A stretch of 64,000 nt of DNA from the NCBI RefSeq assembly GCF_040358985.1, contig NZ_CP132932.1:2356001-2420000 (forward strand), in the 5' to 3' direction. The notes under the pieces are model-generated. The model was not told the DNA's origin, did no database searches, and was given only the letters and a program-made list of their open reading frames with translations. How positions within the stretch are numbered: the first letter of the stretch is position 1; every line of letters begins with the position of its first letter. The position numbers were made by a program, and so were the translations under genes. Positions 34,785 through 43,505 of the stretch are shown piece by piece. The DNA comes from Tunturibacter empetritectus (GTDB lineage: Bacteria > Acidobacteriota > Terriglobia > Terriglobales > Acidobacteriaceae).

Positions 34785-35597
34785 TCATTTGCTGAGGAGT
34801 GAGTGAAAGAAGCGCAATGTGCTTTCAATGTGTTGTCGCCAGTAGGACCATTCGTGTCCACCTGGAAAGGTCTCGTAGGTGTGCGGGATGCTAAGGTTGT
34901 CTAACTCGCGGTGAAGTATAGCGCTGGCGTTGAACAGCGAGTCGTCCGTTCCGCAGTCAAAGCGAACAGCCGGAAGCTGATCACGATGCTTGCGCGCCCA
35001 GTGAAGAATGTCGTGTTCATACACGGGCATGGCGGACAAGTTGAGGTCGCGGTCGCGGACAAGGTTGTGCATCTGCTCGGCATGCGTGATAGACGAGTGC
35101 GTGGAGATGCCCCGAAAGCGGTCGGAATATTTGAAGCCAATACGAAGAGCGCCGTAGCCACCCATCGAGAGGCCACAGAGAAAAGTCGGCCCGTGCGAGG
35201 AGAACTTTTCGCGGATGCAAGCTGGAACGTCGTGCGCTATCCATGCTTCAGCGTCGCGGCCGGGCATAGGCCAGTAACCTGAGCCATCCCCGCTGAGCCC
35301 GTCGGACGGTGCGGCCAGGAGCATAGGGCGAATTTCACCGCGGTCGATGAGATCTTGTGCCGTGCGGTGCGCGGCGCCTTTCAGGAACCAGGCCCAATGA
35401 CTGCCGTAGACGCCGTGGAGCAAGAGCACAAGGGGAAGCTCGGCTGGGAACGTAGAGCCTCGCGGGATGAAGAGGCTGACGTCACCGCGGCCGCGGAGAG
35501 CTGGCGAATGGAAAGTAAGGTGACGCAAGCCGTCATGCTCAAGCTCCGGATCGGATAGCTCGACTGGATCGAAGGGGCCGTGGAATTCAGGCGCCAT
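34785..35597 (-). CDS. Alpha/beta-hydrolase esterase (esterase D-like)
   Basis: About 270 residues. The triad is visible: Ser in LCGLSMGGYGALRIG, Asp in FDCGTDDSLF and His in FPGGHEWSYW, plus the oxyanion LLHGVYGSHWAW. The set fits the esterase D/S-formylglutathione hydrolase group. The ATG at 35597 overlaps the alcohol dehydrogenase stop by 11 bases and follows AAGGAG at a longish spacing; ATG 35621 is the alternative. It is the last gene of a four-gene operon. Next to a class III-like dehydrogenase it could hydrolyse an S-formyl or other thioester or ester product. Confidence 0.87.
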   Translation of the reverse strand: MAPEFHGPFDPVELSDPELEHDGLRHLTFHSPALRGRGDVSLFIPRGSTFPAELPLVLLLHGVYGSHWAWFLKGAAHRTAQDLIDRGEIRPMLLAAPSDGLSGDGSGYWPMPGRDAEAWIAHDVPACIREKFSSHGPTFLCGLSMGGYGALRIGFKYSDRFRGISTHSSITHAEQMHNLVRDRDLNLSAMPVYEHDILHWARKHRDQLPAVRFDCGTDDSLFNASAILHRELDNLSIPHTYETFPGGHEWSYWRQHIESTLRFFHSLLSK

Positions 35598-36660
35598 ACG
35601 GAAGAAGAACTCCTTTGGCATTGAGCCCGAGATGCATGTGCTCGAAGGCCTCGGCGAGCTCAGTGAGCGGGTAGGTGCGGGTAATCATCTCATCCAATTT
35701 AAGAAAACCGGCGGCGTAGAGCGAGAGAAGCTTAGGAAAGTCGGCGAAGGGACGGCATTGGCCATAGAGCGGATTGATGTAGATCTTGTCCCACTCGAAA
35801 AGCTGCATATCGATTGAGACGAATTCCTCGATTCCACTGACGGCGACGGCGGTGCCTCCGTTGCGGACCATAGCCAGTGGCGCAGCGCCGAGTGCAGGGA
35901 CGGCGGTGCACTCAAAGGCAAAATCGGCGCCGCGACCGGTGAGAGTGCGGACGCGTGCAGCGGCTTCCAGCAGACCTGTATCTTCGCGCAGAGACTGAAC
36001 CGTATCGGTAGCGCCGATCCGACGCGCAAGCTCAAGGCGGTTGCTGTTGAGATCGACCGCGATGATCTTTGCGGCGCGCGCGTGAACGGCACCGAGAATC
36101 ACGCTCAAACCCACACCACCGCAGCCAAGGACGACGACGGAGTCTCCCTCTGGGACGCGTGCCACATTGATGACGGAGCCGAAGCCCGTCATGACGCAGC
36201 AGCCCAGGATGGCGGCCTGCGGGAACGGGATCGAGACATTGATTGGCACGACTGCTTGCGAAGGCACGATAGCGTGGGTGCTCATGGTGCCGAGGTGAAA
36301 ACTGGAATTGAGATTGCCACCGTAGCGGGCATCGGGGACTACGGGCTGCTCTTCGCAGATGTTTTCCGCGCCGCGGCGGCATTGGAAGCATTGTCCGCAA
36401 GGGATGGCCCAGTTCAGCAGCACGCGGTCGCCGGGGCTGACGCGTGTGACGTCCGGACCAGTGGCAACGACAATACCCGCCCCTTCGTGGCCCAGGATGA
36501 TGCGACGTCCCCAGCTCATGGAGTCGAAATCGGTATGGCAGACACCGGAGGCGCGAATTTTTACGAGGACTTCGTTGCGCTCTGGATCATCCAACGTGAC
36601 GTCTTCCAGCGCGAAGTGCCCGCGCCCGTCGGTAACAATGGCTTGAGCTTGGGTGGGCAT
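35587..36660 (-). CDS. Zinc-dependent alcohol dehydrogenase (class III-like MDR)
   Basis: 357 residues. Catalytic zinc ligands lie in GVCHTDF and LGHEGAG, the structural zinc is bound by CGQCFQCRRGAENIC, and the dinucleotide fold is VLGCGGVGLS with acidic VDLNSNR, favouring NAD. The CVMTGFGSVINVA segment is like class III and NDMA-dependent or aryl-alcohol dehydrogenases. Its start codon overlaps the ferredoxin stop (TGATG at 36658-36662), so translation is coupled. In this operon it may oxidise the alcohol or aldehyde-thiol adduct made by the diiron protein. Confidence 0.92.
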   Translation of the reverse strand: MPTQAQAIVTDGRGHFALEDVTLDDPERNEVLVKIRASGVCHTDFDSMSWGRRIILGHEGAGIVVATGPDVTRVSPGDRVLLNWAIPCGQCFQCRRGAENICEEQPVVPDARYGGNLNSSFHLGTMSTHAIVPSQAVVPINVSIPFPQAAILGCCVMTGFGSVINVARVPEGDSVVVLGCGGVGLSVILGAVHARAAKIIAVDLNSNRLELARRIGATDTVQSLREDTGLLEAAARVRTLTGRGADFAFECTAVPALGAAPLAMVRNGGTAVAVSGIEEFVSIDMQLFEWDKIYINPLYGQCRPFADFPKLLSLYAAGFLKLDEMITRTYPLTELAEAFEHMHLGLNAKGVLLPYGA

Positions 36661-36926
36661 CAGGCGCGCAACTCCACGGAGGTTTTCGGACGGCAGGAGC
36701 AGGGCAGGCAGGTGCCGGGCTCGGGCGTAATGCCGGTGTTGTGCAGGTATTCGACTTCACCCGAGATAAGGTCAGTGAGACAGGTGCCGCAGTCGCCGTA
36801 TTCGCAGCCGGCGCTGATAGCGATGTCGTGCGCCTCGGCGAGCTTGAGGATGGTCGGGTACTCGCCGGTCCAGGGCACAGTCTCGCCGGTGAAGGAGAAG
36901 GTAATGGTGATGGAAGTTGCAGACAT
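36660..36926 (-). CDS. [2Fe-2S] plant-type ferredoxin
   Basis: 88 residues. The cluster motif C-x4-C-x2-C is seen as AGCEYGDCGTC, with the fourth Cys in TCLPC. Such small ferredoxins pass single electrons to oxygenases. It starts 32 bases after the diiron protein gene and overlaps the dehydrogenase gene, which suggests it serves the diiron protein. No ferredoxin reductase is in the operon. Confidence 0.92.
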   Translation of the reverse strand: MSATSITITFSFTGETVPWTGEYPTILKLAEAHDIAISAGCEYGDCGTCLTDLISGEVEYLHNTGITPEPGTCLPCSCRPKTSVELRA

Positions 36927-36958
36927 TCGGTATTCGACGTTGTCCTTTTCTAAGAAAA

Positions 36959-38401
36959 TCAGGCACTGACTTCTTTCATGTCAGGGCGGAGGGATTCGTA
37001 GGTAGCGTTGTAGGCGAGGATATTTGGATCGGGCGCAATGCCCCAGTGTTCGCATGCCTTGCTATAGACCTCAGCCCACCAGTTGCGGTGATCGGTGAGT
37101 CTGTCTTCGCGCCACTTTGCCCAGTCAACTAGAGTGCGTGACCAGCTTTTGTCCCCGAAGGCAAGTGCTTCAGCCTGTGAACCGATCTGCGGAACGAGCC
37201 AGTCGCGGCCCACCTTTGCGTGGACAATCTCATCGGCCCAGTCATAGTCTTGGATGAGTTCGGACAGGCGATTGGCAGATGCGACGGCGACCTCCCACTC
37301 GTACTCCTTGCCGTTCTTCTTGGGCATGAGCCCTTGCTCGATGGTGAAGAGAACGGCGTGTCGCTCAAGCGGTTCCAGCATAGTGTTGAGACCTAACGAC
37401 CAGGTGAAGTTGAAGGGGATGGCGCGCCAGTCGATGCCGAGCGAAACGAAGCCGACCTCACCCATCATGGCGTGACGGGCCTCGTCCCAGAGTTGGCGGG
37501 TCATGTCGCGGTAGTACTCCCACGGCTTGCCGGGAGTCTCGGCAAGGATGGAGGACATCATCTCCGGAACGTCGATCTCACGCATGCGTTTGAAGAACAG
37601 CATGAGGGTCTTGGGTTGCGCCGGGATCTCGGGGTTGAAGAGCATAGCTTCGGCGTTGACGCCCATGTTGTAGGGATCGATGAAACGTTCGTCGCGCTGT
37701 GGGATGGAGTTGTAGTGAAAAGGCTGGGCGGAGAAAACACGCACCGGTTCGGCTGTGGCATGCGGCATAGTGCCGTCAAGACCGCCTGCGTGGGCGAGAA
37801 TGCTTTGGAGAGATGTGGACCACCCGCCAAGCGTCGCGCGGTCAGTATTGGTGACCATAGCGTGGACGGCTGAGCCTGCATAATCGCAAATCTCGGAGAA
37901 CTCGACTTGGGCGAAGCGAGCTGCGCGATAGGTGGGATGATCGAAGAGTCGGCTGGTGTCGCGGAGCAAGGCTTCAAGTGAGGAGTGAACAACGGGGATC
38001 GCGTGTTCGTAGAGGCCGAGGATGAGAGCGGGCGTGCTGGGAGCGGCGAGGATTTCATCGAAGAAGATGTCGAGCGACGGGTGCGGTGTGTTATCAAGAC
38101 CGTAAGGAGGCTGACGCATTTCGCGGATGCGGCCGGCGAGGTGCAGAACATGTTCGGCACAGTAGTGTGCGTGGAGCGAAAAGGCCATCTTGAGTTCATA
38201 GATGGGCATGGAGGCAAGGTGGGCGACGAAGATCCCGTGGAGACGCCGGAGCGCCCAGTGAAGACGTTTGAGGCGTTCGACGGATTCGGTGATAGTGAGG
38301 CCGTGGGTTGAGGCAGATTTCATATCCATCAGGCCGACGAGCGCTGGCAAGCCGCGGTAGCCGGCATAGTGATCGACAGGCATTGGGTTATCGGTAGACA
38401 T
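36959..38401 (-). CDS. Ferritin-like diiron protein of unknown function
   Basis: 480 residues from ATG 38401, which follows GAGGAAC; the frame is open upstream to 38494 without a start signal. I recognise no named enzyme. Largely helical, with two E-x-x-H pairs (DEARHAMMGE and DEIVHAKVGRD) plus further Glu/His-rich helices (YELKMAFSLHAHYCAEHVLH and FSEICDYAG) that could supply the other ligands of a ferritin-like diiron site. This is the arrangement of diiron oxygenases and hydroxylases such as the MiaE/DUF455-like group. A dedicated ferredoxin, dehydrogenase and esterase follow, so an oxygenase or demethylase role is inferred. Confidence 0.7.
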   Translation of the reverse strand: MSTDNPMPVDHYAGYRGLPALVGLMDMKSASTHGLTITESVERLKRLHWALRRLHGIFVAHLASMPIYELKMAFSLHAHYCAEHVLHLAGRIREMRQPPYGLDNTPHPSLDIFFDEILAAPSTPALILGLYEHAIPVVHSSLEALLRDTSRLFDHPTYRAARFAQVEFSEICDYAGSAVHAMVTNTDRATLGGWSTSLQSILAHAGGLDGTMPHATAEPVRVFSAQPFHYNSIPQRDERFIDPYNMGVNAEAMLFNPEIPAQPKTLMLFFKRMREIDVPEMMSSILAETPGKPWEYYRDMTRQLWDEARHAMMGEVGFVSLGIDWRAIPFNFTWSLGLNTMLEPLERHAVLFTIEQGLMPKKNGKEYEWEVAVASANRLSELIQDYDWADEIVHAKVGRDWLVPQIGSQAEALAFGDKSWSRTLVDWAKWREDRLTDHRNWWAEVYSKACEHWGIAPDPNILAYNATYESLRPDMKEVSA

Positions 38402-38699
38402 GGTCTGGTGTTCCTCGTGTGAAGTGTAGGAGAGAGCGAAGCAGCACCGGAACGAGTATATTTGCAGAATTAAGTACTGGATTGACCGGCGCACTGGCGT
38501 GGTGGTTCAGCGCCGAGGAGTGCCTTTGCCGCGGGTTTTGGGTTTGCGATCCTTTTCATTCCAAGGCGGAAGTGATATCTTTGCCAGTCTTCGCACCAGG
38601 TAATCCGTTTACGATTCGATGGTCACTTTGGGTTAGTCTTGGTGCCTGGAGATTAACAGCGTCCAATTTAGTTGAGGGTACACCTATCGCGAAAGCAGC
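38402..38699. other. Promoter region of the diiron operon
   Basis: No gene seen. It should hold the leftward promoter of the diiron operon. No clear boxes or repeats were found. Confidence 0.4.
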
Positions 38700-39590
38700 A
38701 ACTCTTGACCGAACCGTCTTCGATGTCTTCCGCGAGGAATTGCCGGAGAGTGCTGTCGCCTCGGCGTTTCAGCTTACGGATTCGCTCCTGCGTGTACTTC
38801 AGCGCGTGTGTCCATGCTCGTATGGCGAGCCCCAGCATCTGCTCGGAGATACCGATGCGGTTTCGTTCAGGGTTTCAATTGCGATTTTGTAGCCTTTACC
38901 AACCTCTCCAAGCAGCGAGGAAGCGGGACCCGACAATCTTAAATATGAGCTCGCAAGTAGACGACGCTCTGATCCCCAGCTTGTCATCCTTGTGACGACC
39001 GAGAAGCCCGGAGTATCCTGGTCACCAGGAATGTCGTAATTCTCTTATATCCAAGCAGCGAATCCACGGTCGTGAAAACAATGAACAGCTGCTTCAGCAG
39101 TGTTTGATATCCATAGCTTGCTTCCATTGAAAACGTAGTGCTCACCATCTTTGCGGGGCGTTGTTGTGAGTCGAAAGCATCCGATCCCGAACTCGCTTCG
39201 CTTAGCGCATAGAAACAGACCAGGTCAGTCACAATTCGAGGAAGGTGGTGTTGCTTCCGCGCGTTTTTAGAGTACTGCAAGAGTGCATTCACAGTCAGTG
39301 TGTTTTGTACGTCGGCCATCACTCCGACCGCAGGTCAACGGCGGAAATTTCCTGAATGGTGAGAATCGAACTAAAGAATGAAGCGCCCACACCGCCGAAC
39401 TCTTCCGGCATTTCAATCCCCATCAGGCCTTGATCGAAGAGCTTTTTCACCAAGGCGGAATCAATCTTCTGTACCTCATCCATAGAATGCACCCAAAGGC
39501 GCTATCTCTTTCCGTGCGAAATTGCGCACGGACTCTTGAAGCAACTTCTCGTCCTCGCTCAAGACAGCCTTGAGTCGTGTGTGTTGTCAA
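38700..39590 (-). pseudogene. Acyl-CoA dehydrogenase, multiply frameshifted
   Basis: Pieces of one gene are spread over several minus-strand frames, in order: LLQESVRNFARKEIAPLG, a stop, then VKKLFDQGLMGIEMPEEFGG, VQNTLTVNALLQ, YALSEASSGSDAF, LFIVFTTVDSLLGYK and LGEVGKGYKIAIETLNE, then QMLGLA and ALKYTQER in another frame. The C-terminal third is missing. It follows the acyl-CoA ligase gene, and both probably once formed an acyl degradation pair. Confidence 0.85.
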
Positions 39591-39688
39591 TCATAGTGGC
39601 CTGCTTTCTTCTGAATTTGGTAGTGTCGAAGCTTCCGCTCAGGTGTGCTGACTAGATAGTTGCGATTTCGGGTCAATACTCTCCATCG

Positions 39689-41275
39689 CTAGCCCTGTAT
39701 TCGCTTCTCTTTGCCATTCCAAAACTGCTCTCGGAGCTGATATTTCAGAATCTTACCCGTCCCTCCCTTTGGGAGTGGTTCCTTCTGGAGGACAAACTGT
39801 TTCGGAAGCTTGAACTTAGCTACTTGCTTACCCGCCCACTCAAGCAATTGCTCCTCGGTGATCGTGGAGTTGTTCCGTGTAACAACGATTGCGACTGGCA
39901 CCTCTCCCCACCGGGGGTCCGGAGCGGCGACTACGGCGCACTCGACGACGTCGGGATGTGCCTGAATCGCATGTTCCAATTCAATTGATGCTATGTTTTC
40001 TCCACCACTGATGATGACGTCCTTCTTCCTGTCTACAACCTTAACGCAGCGTTCTTCGTTCCAAACTGCCATATCTCCGGTGCGTAACCAACCGTCCACG
40101 ATGGCATCTTGGGTCAGGTCGGGCTCGAGGAAGTAGCCATCCATGATGTTGTCTCCACGTACGACAATTTCTCCGACGGAAGTACTATCCTGCGGAACAT
40201 CAGTTCCAGCATTGTCGATGATGCGGACCTCTACGCCAAGACTCGGCCAGCCCGCCGATGCAGCAAATTGCCGCCGGCGTTCATCATCTGGAAACGTCAT
40301 TGCGCTCTTCTGCCGTGCAATGCTGACGACGGGCGATGTCTCGGTTAAACCGTAGCCACCCATGATTGCGCAGCCAGGGAATAAGGCTTCGAGCTGCGCC
40401 ACCAGTTCGGGCGATGCGGCTGCACCACCGATGATGATGTGTTTGAGGCTTGATAGATCGAACTTCGTGCGTTCGGGGCAAGCAACCAAAGTTGCCGCCA
40501 TGGTGGGGACGAGGATCGTGAACGATGCTTGTTCTTCCTCCATGAGACCGAAGACAGCTAGTGGGTCGAAACGTCTAACCATGACGTGCTTGAAGCCGCA
40601 CATCGTCGCGAAATGGGGGAAGCCCCAACCGTTCGCGTGAAATAACGGGATCGTGTGCAGAATGACCTGGTTATCGCTGTGGTCGAGGCAGCCCGCAAGA
40701 GCCAATGCATGCAGGTAGAGGGATCGATGAGATAACATGACGCCCTTTGGGCGGCCTGTGCTTCCACTTGTGTAAAAGAGTTCGGCAATACTTGTTTCGT
40801 CCAGAGACATGAGATTAGGTAGGGGCACAGGCTCCAATGCCATTAACGTCACAAGCGACGGACGGTCATCCAAGTCTTCGTCGATGGGGATGAAGCGGCA
40901 GGCGGGTATTGCTGTTCGAAGGAGCTCGATAGTAGGACTGAAATCTTGTTCATAGAACACTAACCGAGGTTGAGAATGCTTAAGAATGACTTCAAGCTCA
41001 CTCCGATGAAGGCGAACGTTGAGAGGCATAACAACACCTCCTGCTAGGGGAACGGCAAAGTAACTCTCAAGCAATACGTTGCTATTGAAACTGAGAAATC
41101 CTACACGGTCGCCCGGTTGTACTCCTTCGGCGAGGAGACCTGCGGCTATTCGACGACACCGCTCGACGAACTCCGCATAGGTATATCGGCCATCCCCGGA
41201 AACCACCCCAATCTTGTTGGGATACAAGTCCAAAGCCCGCAGTAGGCAACGAAGCGGTGTGAGTGGGATATGCAT
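39689..41275 (-). CDS. AMP-forming acyl-CoA synthetase
   Basis: The 528-residue adenylate-forming enzyme has its core motifs: FYTSGSTGRPKGVMLSHRS (P-loop), GGYGLTETSP, GWLRTGDMAVW, DRKKDVIISGGENI (hinge) and PKGGTGKILKYQLR with the catalytic Lys. It activates a carboxylic acid to acyl-AMP and then acyl-CoA; chain length cannot be read, medium or long fatty or aryl acids being likely. It follows the GH2 gene by 76 bases on the same strand. The dehydrogenase that would take its product is decayed downstream. Confidence 0.92.
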   Translation of the reverse strand: MHIPLTPLRCLLRALDLYPNKIGVVSGDGRYTYAEFVERCRRIAAGLLAEGVQPGDRVGFLSFNSNVLLESYFAVPLAGGVVMPLNVRLHRSELEVILKHSQPRLVFYEQDFSPTIELLRTAIPACRFIPIDEDLDDRPSLVTLMALEPVPLPNLMSLDETSIAELFYTSGSTGRPKGVMLSHRSLYLHALALAGCLDHSDNQVILHTIPLFHANGWGFPHFATMCGFKHVMVRRFDPLAVFGLMEEEQASFTILVPTMAATLVACPERTKFDLSSLKHIIIGGAAASPELVAQLEALFPGCAIMGGYGLTETSPVVSIARQKSAMTFPDDERRRQFAASAGWPSLGVEVRIIDNAGTDVPQDSTSVGEIVVRGDNIMDGYFLEPDLTQDAIVDGWLRTGDMAVWNEERCVKVVDRKKDVIISGGENIASIELEHAIQAHPDVVECAVVAAPDPRWGEVPVAIVVTRNNSTITEEQLLEWAGKQVAKFKLPKQFVLQKEPLPKGGTGKILKYQLREQFWNGKEKRIQG

Positions 41276-41351
41276 GTTGTTTGGGGTCCTCGGTCGTTCT
41301 TGTATTTACGGACAATATTTGCTCGCCCACTGGGTTCGAATCAAGTCAATT

Positions 41352-43442
41352 TCAGCTAAGGAGCTTCGCTAACTCAGCAACAACAGGCTTAGGGTTTCCG
41401 TCAAAATCGACGATGGAGGCATTTTCTGTGCACGGAAAAGAATCGTGCCCCATCCAGATAATCAAACCGCCGCAGGCCGGAAAGCGGGACAGCACCGATC
41501 GTAGCGCGATCGTCAATGCCGCTTCCTGCCGGGCGTTCATCCATGCGACGAACTCTTCGAGATCTCGTGGTTCACGTCCTTTCTCTTTCGCGAACTTCGG
41601 CCAGTCGATCCACCAGGATTGGCGTGCCCATAGAGGATTTTCGCTCGTGCCCGGCACTTCAGGAAGATCTCCCTTATATTTCCGGATAATGCTGACGGGA
41701 CTCGTCGAGGGCGCACCCATTTCGGAATGAAACATGGCGTCGTCTCTGGCCCATAGCGTCGTCCACTCCCCCTCCGGTAGGCCGTCGAGATTCCACGGTC
41801 CGTGCACATCCCAGAACACGCCCTTGCCACAATCCTGGAGACTAAACACACCCACGGGCCCATACGGGTTCGTCGCAAGAAAACGTCGGCCTGAGTCTTC
41901 GCGCGCGACAACTTCAGCCATTCTTACGACGGCTGGATGATTGCGGATGGTCAGCGTAGGCTGATTGCTCTTCACGCCATTTTTGTCATCCTGCAATTCG
42001 TTACCACCGCACCAGAGAAGAAGCGATACATGATGCGCTCTGCGTTCTATATATGACTGAGCAATTTTGCCAAGTTCATCCACACTGGCCGGGTCGTCCG
42101 GCGGGTAATTATCCAGCCCTGAGCTTGAGAGAGGAAACTCCTGCCAAACTAACAGCCCTAGTTCGTCGCACAAGTTGTAGAAGTTTTCTTTCTCGAGAAC
42201 GGCACCGCCCCAGACGCGTACCAGGTTCATACCGCAATCACGATAAATGTTCGCTCGCTTGCGGTAGTCTTCCTCTCGAACATCGGCAAAGTTAGGGCGG
42301 ATCGGCGTCCAGTTAACGCCGAAGAGAAACACGGCTTTCCCGTTCACAACACAAAGATAGGGATCGGCCGTGTCTGGCGCCCCCTTCGTTCTCCGCCACT
42401 CAATACTCTTAAAACCGACTCTTCTGGACTGACGCTCTAGCAAACGTCCGTGGTCATCTAATAACTCAACTTCCAAGTTGTAGAGCGATTGTGGACCCAT
42501 ACGATTCGGCCACCAGAGATCGACTGGTAGTTCATTCCATTGCAGGCCGCTACTGGAAAAGTCTGGAGCGTTGACCTCTACAGTTCTCAACTCGCGTGCG
42601 CGGTCCGTTAGCGTGATTCGAACCTTGCTGCCTCCATGAACACTGCCCCAGACCTTTAGCTTGCCTTTGCCGCTAGCAAGATCGACATCGGAAAAGCATC
42701 GGAGTGTCTTAATCTCCGCGCCATGAGTGATTTCAAGCGTGACGGTGTCCCATATGGCCGTCTGCACGATGCGGTTGACCCAATCCCAACCAAAGTAGAA
42801 TCGTGGTTTCCATTCGTTCATGCGCGACGTGTAGCCAACCTGTCCAAGCCAGCGAGGGCCCGGTGTCAGCCGAATGGAAAGCACATTGCCAGAAGGTTTG
42901 AGCGCAGAGGTCAGGTCGGCGACAACTGGAACAAACGAATTCCGGAAAGAAGCTACCGTTGTTTTGTTCAGGACTATATCGCCAGCATAGTCAAGGCCCG
43001 CGCAACGAACGCGTACTTGCTGACCGTTTTGCAGCCATTCATCAGGGATGGCTACCTCATAGATCCAGTCACGATTTTCAAGCCATTCGCACTTTCTCGC
43101 ATTCAGGCCAACGTTCCAATCTTCGATGATGCCGGCTTTAAGCAAGGCGGCCTGCACGGATACCGGGATGGAAACGGTAAGTGGTCCAGCATCAGGCACG
43201 GCAAAGCTAGCGTCATCGTGGGTCTGTGCAAAGTTGCTGTAAAACGGAGAAAGACCGATCAGTTTCCAGCTCAGTTGTGACAGATCGTAAGTGGTTTTCA
43301 TGGAAGGCGACTGCGAAAGGGGCCGCTCCTGCAGAGCTTCGACCAGAGAAGCTGCGTGCGCAGAAACGCCGGCTGAAAGTGCGCCAATTGCACCCAACTT
43401 CAACAACTCTCTTCGGCTTAGCTGAGATTCTTCGTGAGACAA
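41352..43442 (-). CDS. GH2 beta-mannosidase-like hydrolase, Tat-exported
   Basis: 696 residues. The start is a TTG at 43442 with AAGGAG six bases upstream; no ATG lies before the signal peptide. A twin-arginine signal (SRRELLKLGAIGALSAG) implies export folded. The domains are a sugar-binding jelly roll, an Ig-like domain and a TIM barrel with the acid/base Glu in LLWCGGNEL and the nucleophile Glu in MFHSEMGAPS, as in GH2 beta-mannosidases. It lies in an operon behind the TonB receptor and S15 hydrolase. Together with the GH38 enzyme it suggests mannose-containing glycan breakdown. Exo-glucosaminidase activity is an alternative. Confidence 0.9.
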   Translation of the reverse strand: MSHEESQLSRRELLKLGAIGALSAGVSAHAASLVEALQERPLSQSPSMKTTYDLSQLSWKLIGLSPFYSNFAQTHDDASFAVPDAGPLTVSIPVSVQAALLKAGIIEDWNVGLNARKCEWLENRDWIYEVAIPDEWLQNGQQVRVRCAGLDYAGDIVLNKTTVASFRNSFVPVVADLTSALKPSGNVLSIRLTPGPRWLGQVGYTSRMNEWKPRFYFGWDWVNRIVQTAIWDTVTLEITHGAEIKTLRCFSDVDLASGKGKLKVWGSVHGGSKVRITLTDRARELRTVEVNAPDFSSSGLQWNELPVDLWWPNRMGPQSLYNLEVELLDDHGRLLERQSRRVGFKSIEWRRTKGAPDTADPYLCVVNGKAVFLFGVNWTPIRPNFADVREEDYRKRANIYRDCGMNLVRVWGGAVLEKENFYNLCDELGLLVWQEFPLSSSGLDNYPPDDPASVDELGKIAQSYIERRAHHVSLLLWCGGNELQDDKNGVKSNQPTLTIRNHPAVVRMAEVVAREDSGRRFLATNPYGPVGVFSLQDCGKGVFWDVHGPWNLDGLPEGEWTTLWARDDAMFHSEMGAPSTSPVSIIRKYKGDLPEVPGTSENPLWARQSWWIDWPKFAKEKGREPRDLEEFVAWMNARQEAALTIALRSVLSRFPACGGLIIWMGHDSFPCTENASIVDFDGNPKPVVAELAKLLS

Positions 43443-43505
43443 ATCAAACTCCTTGGTTTTTTGCTCCGGATTCGAAGGACCAGCATTTTCTGTGAGTCAG
43501 CTCTG

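Noticed and set aside
41325..41350. GGGTTCGAATC resembling a tRNA T-loop
   Set aside because: No acceptor stem, anticodon arm or CCA-side pairing could be built around it.
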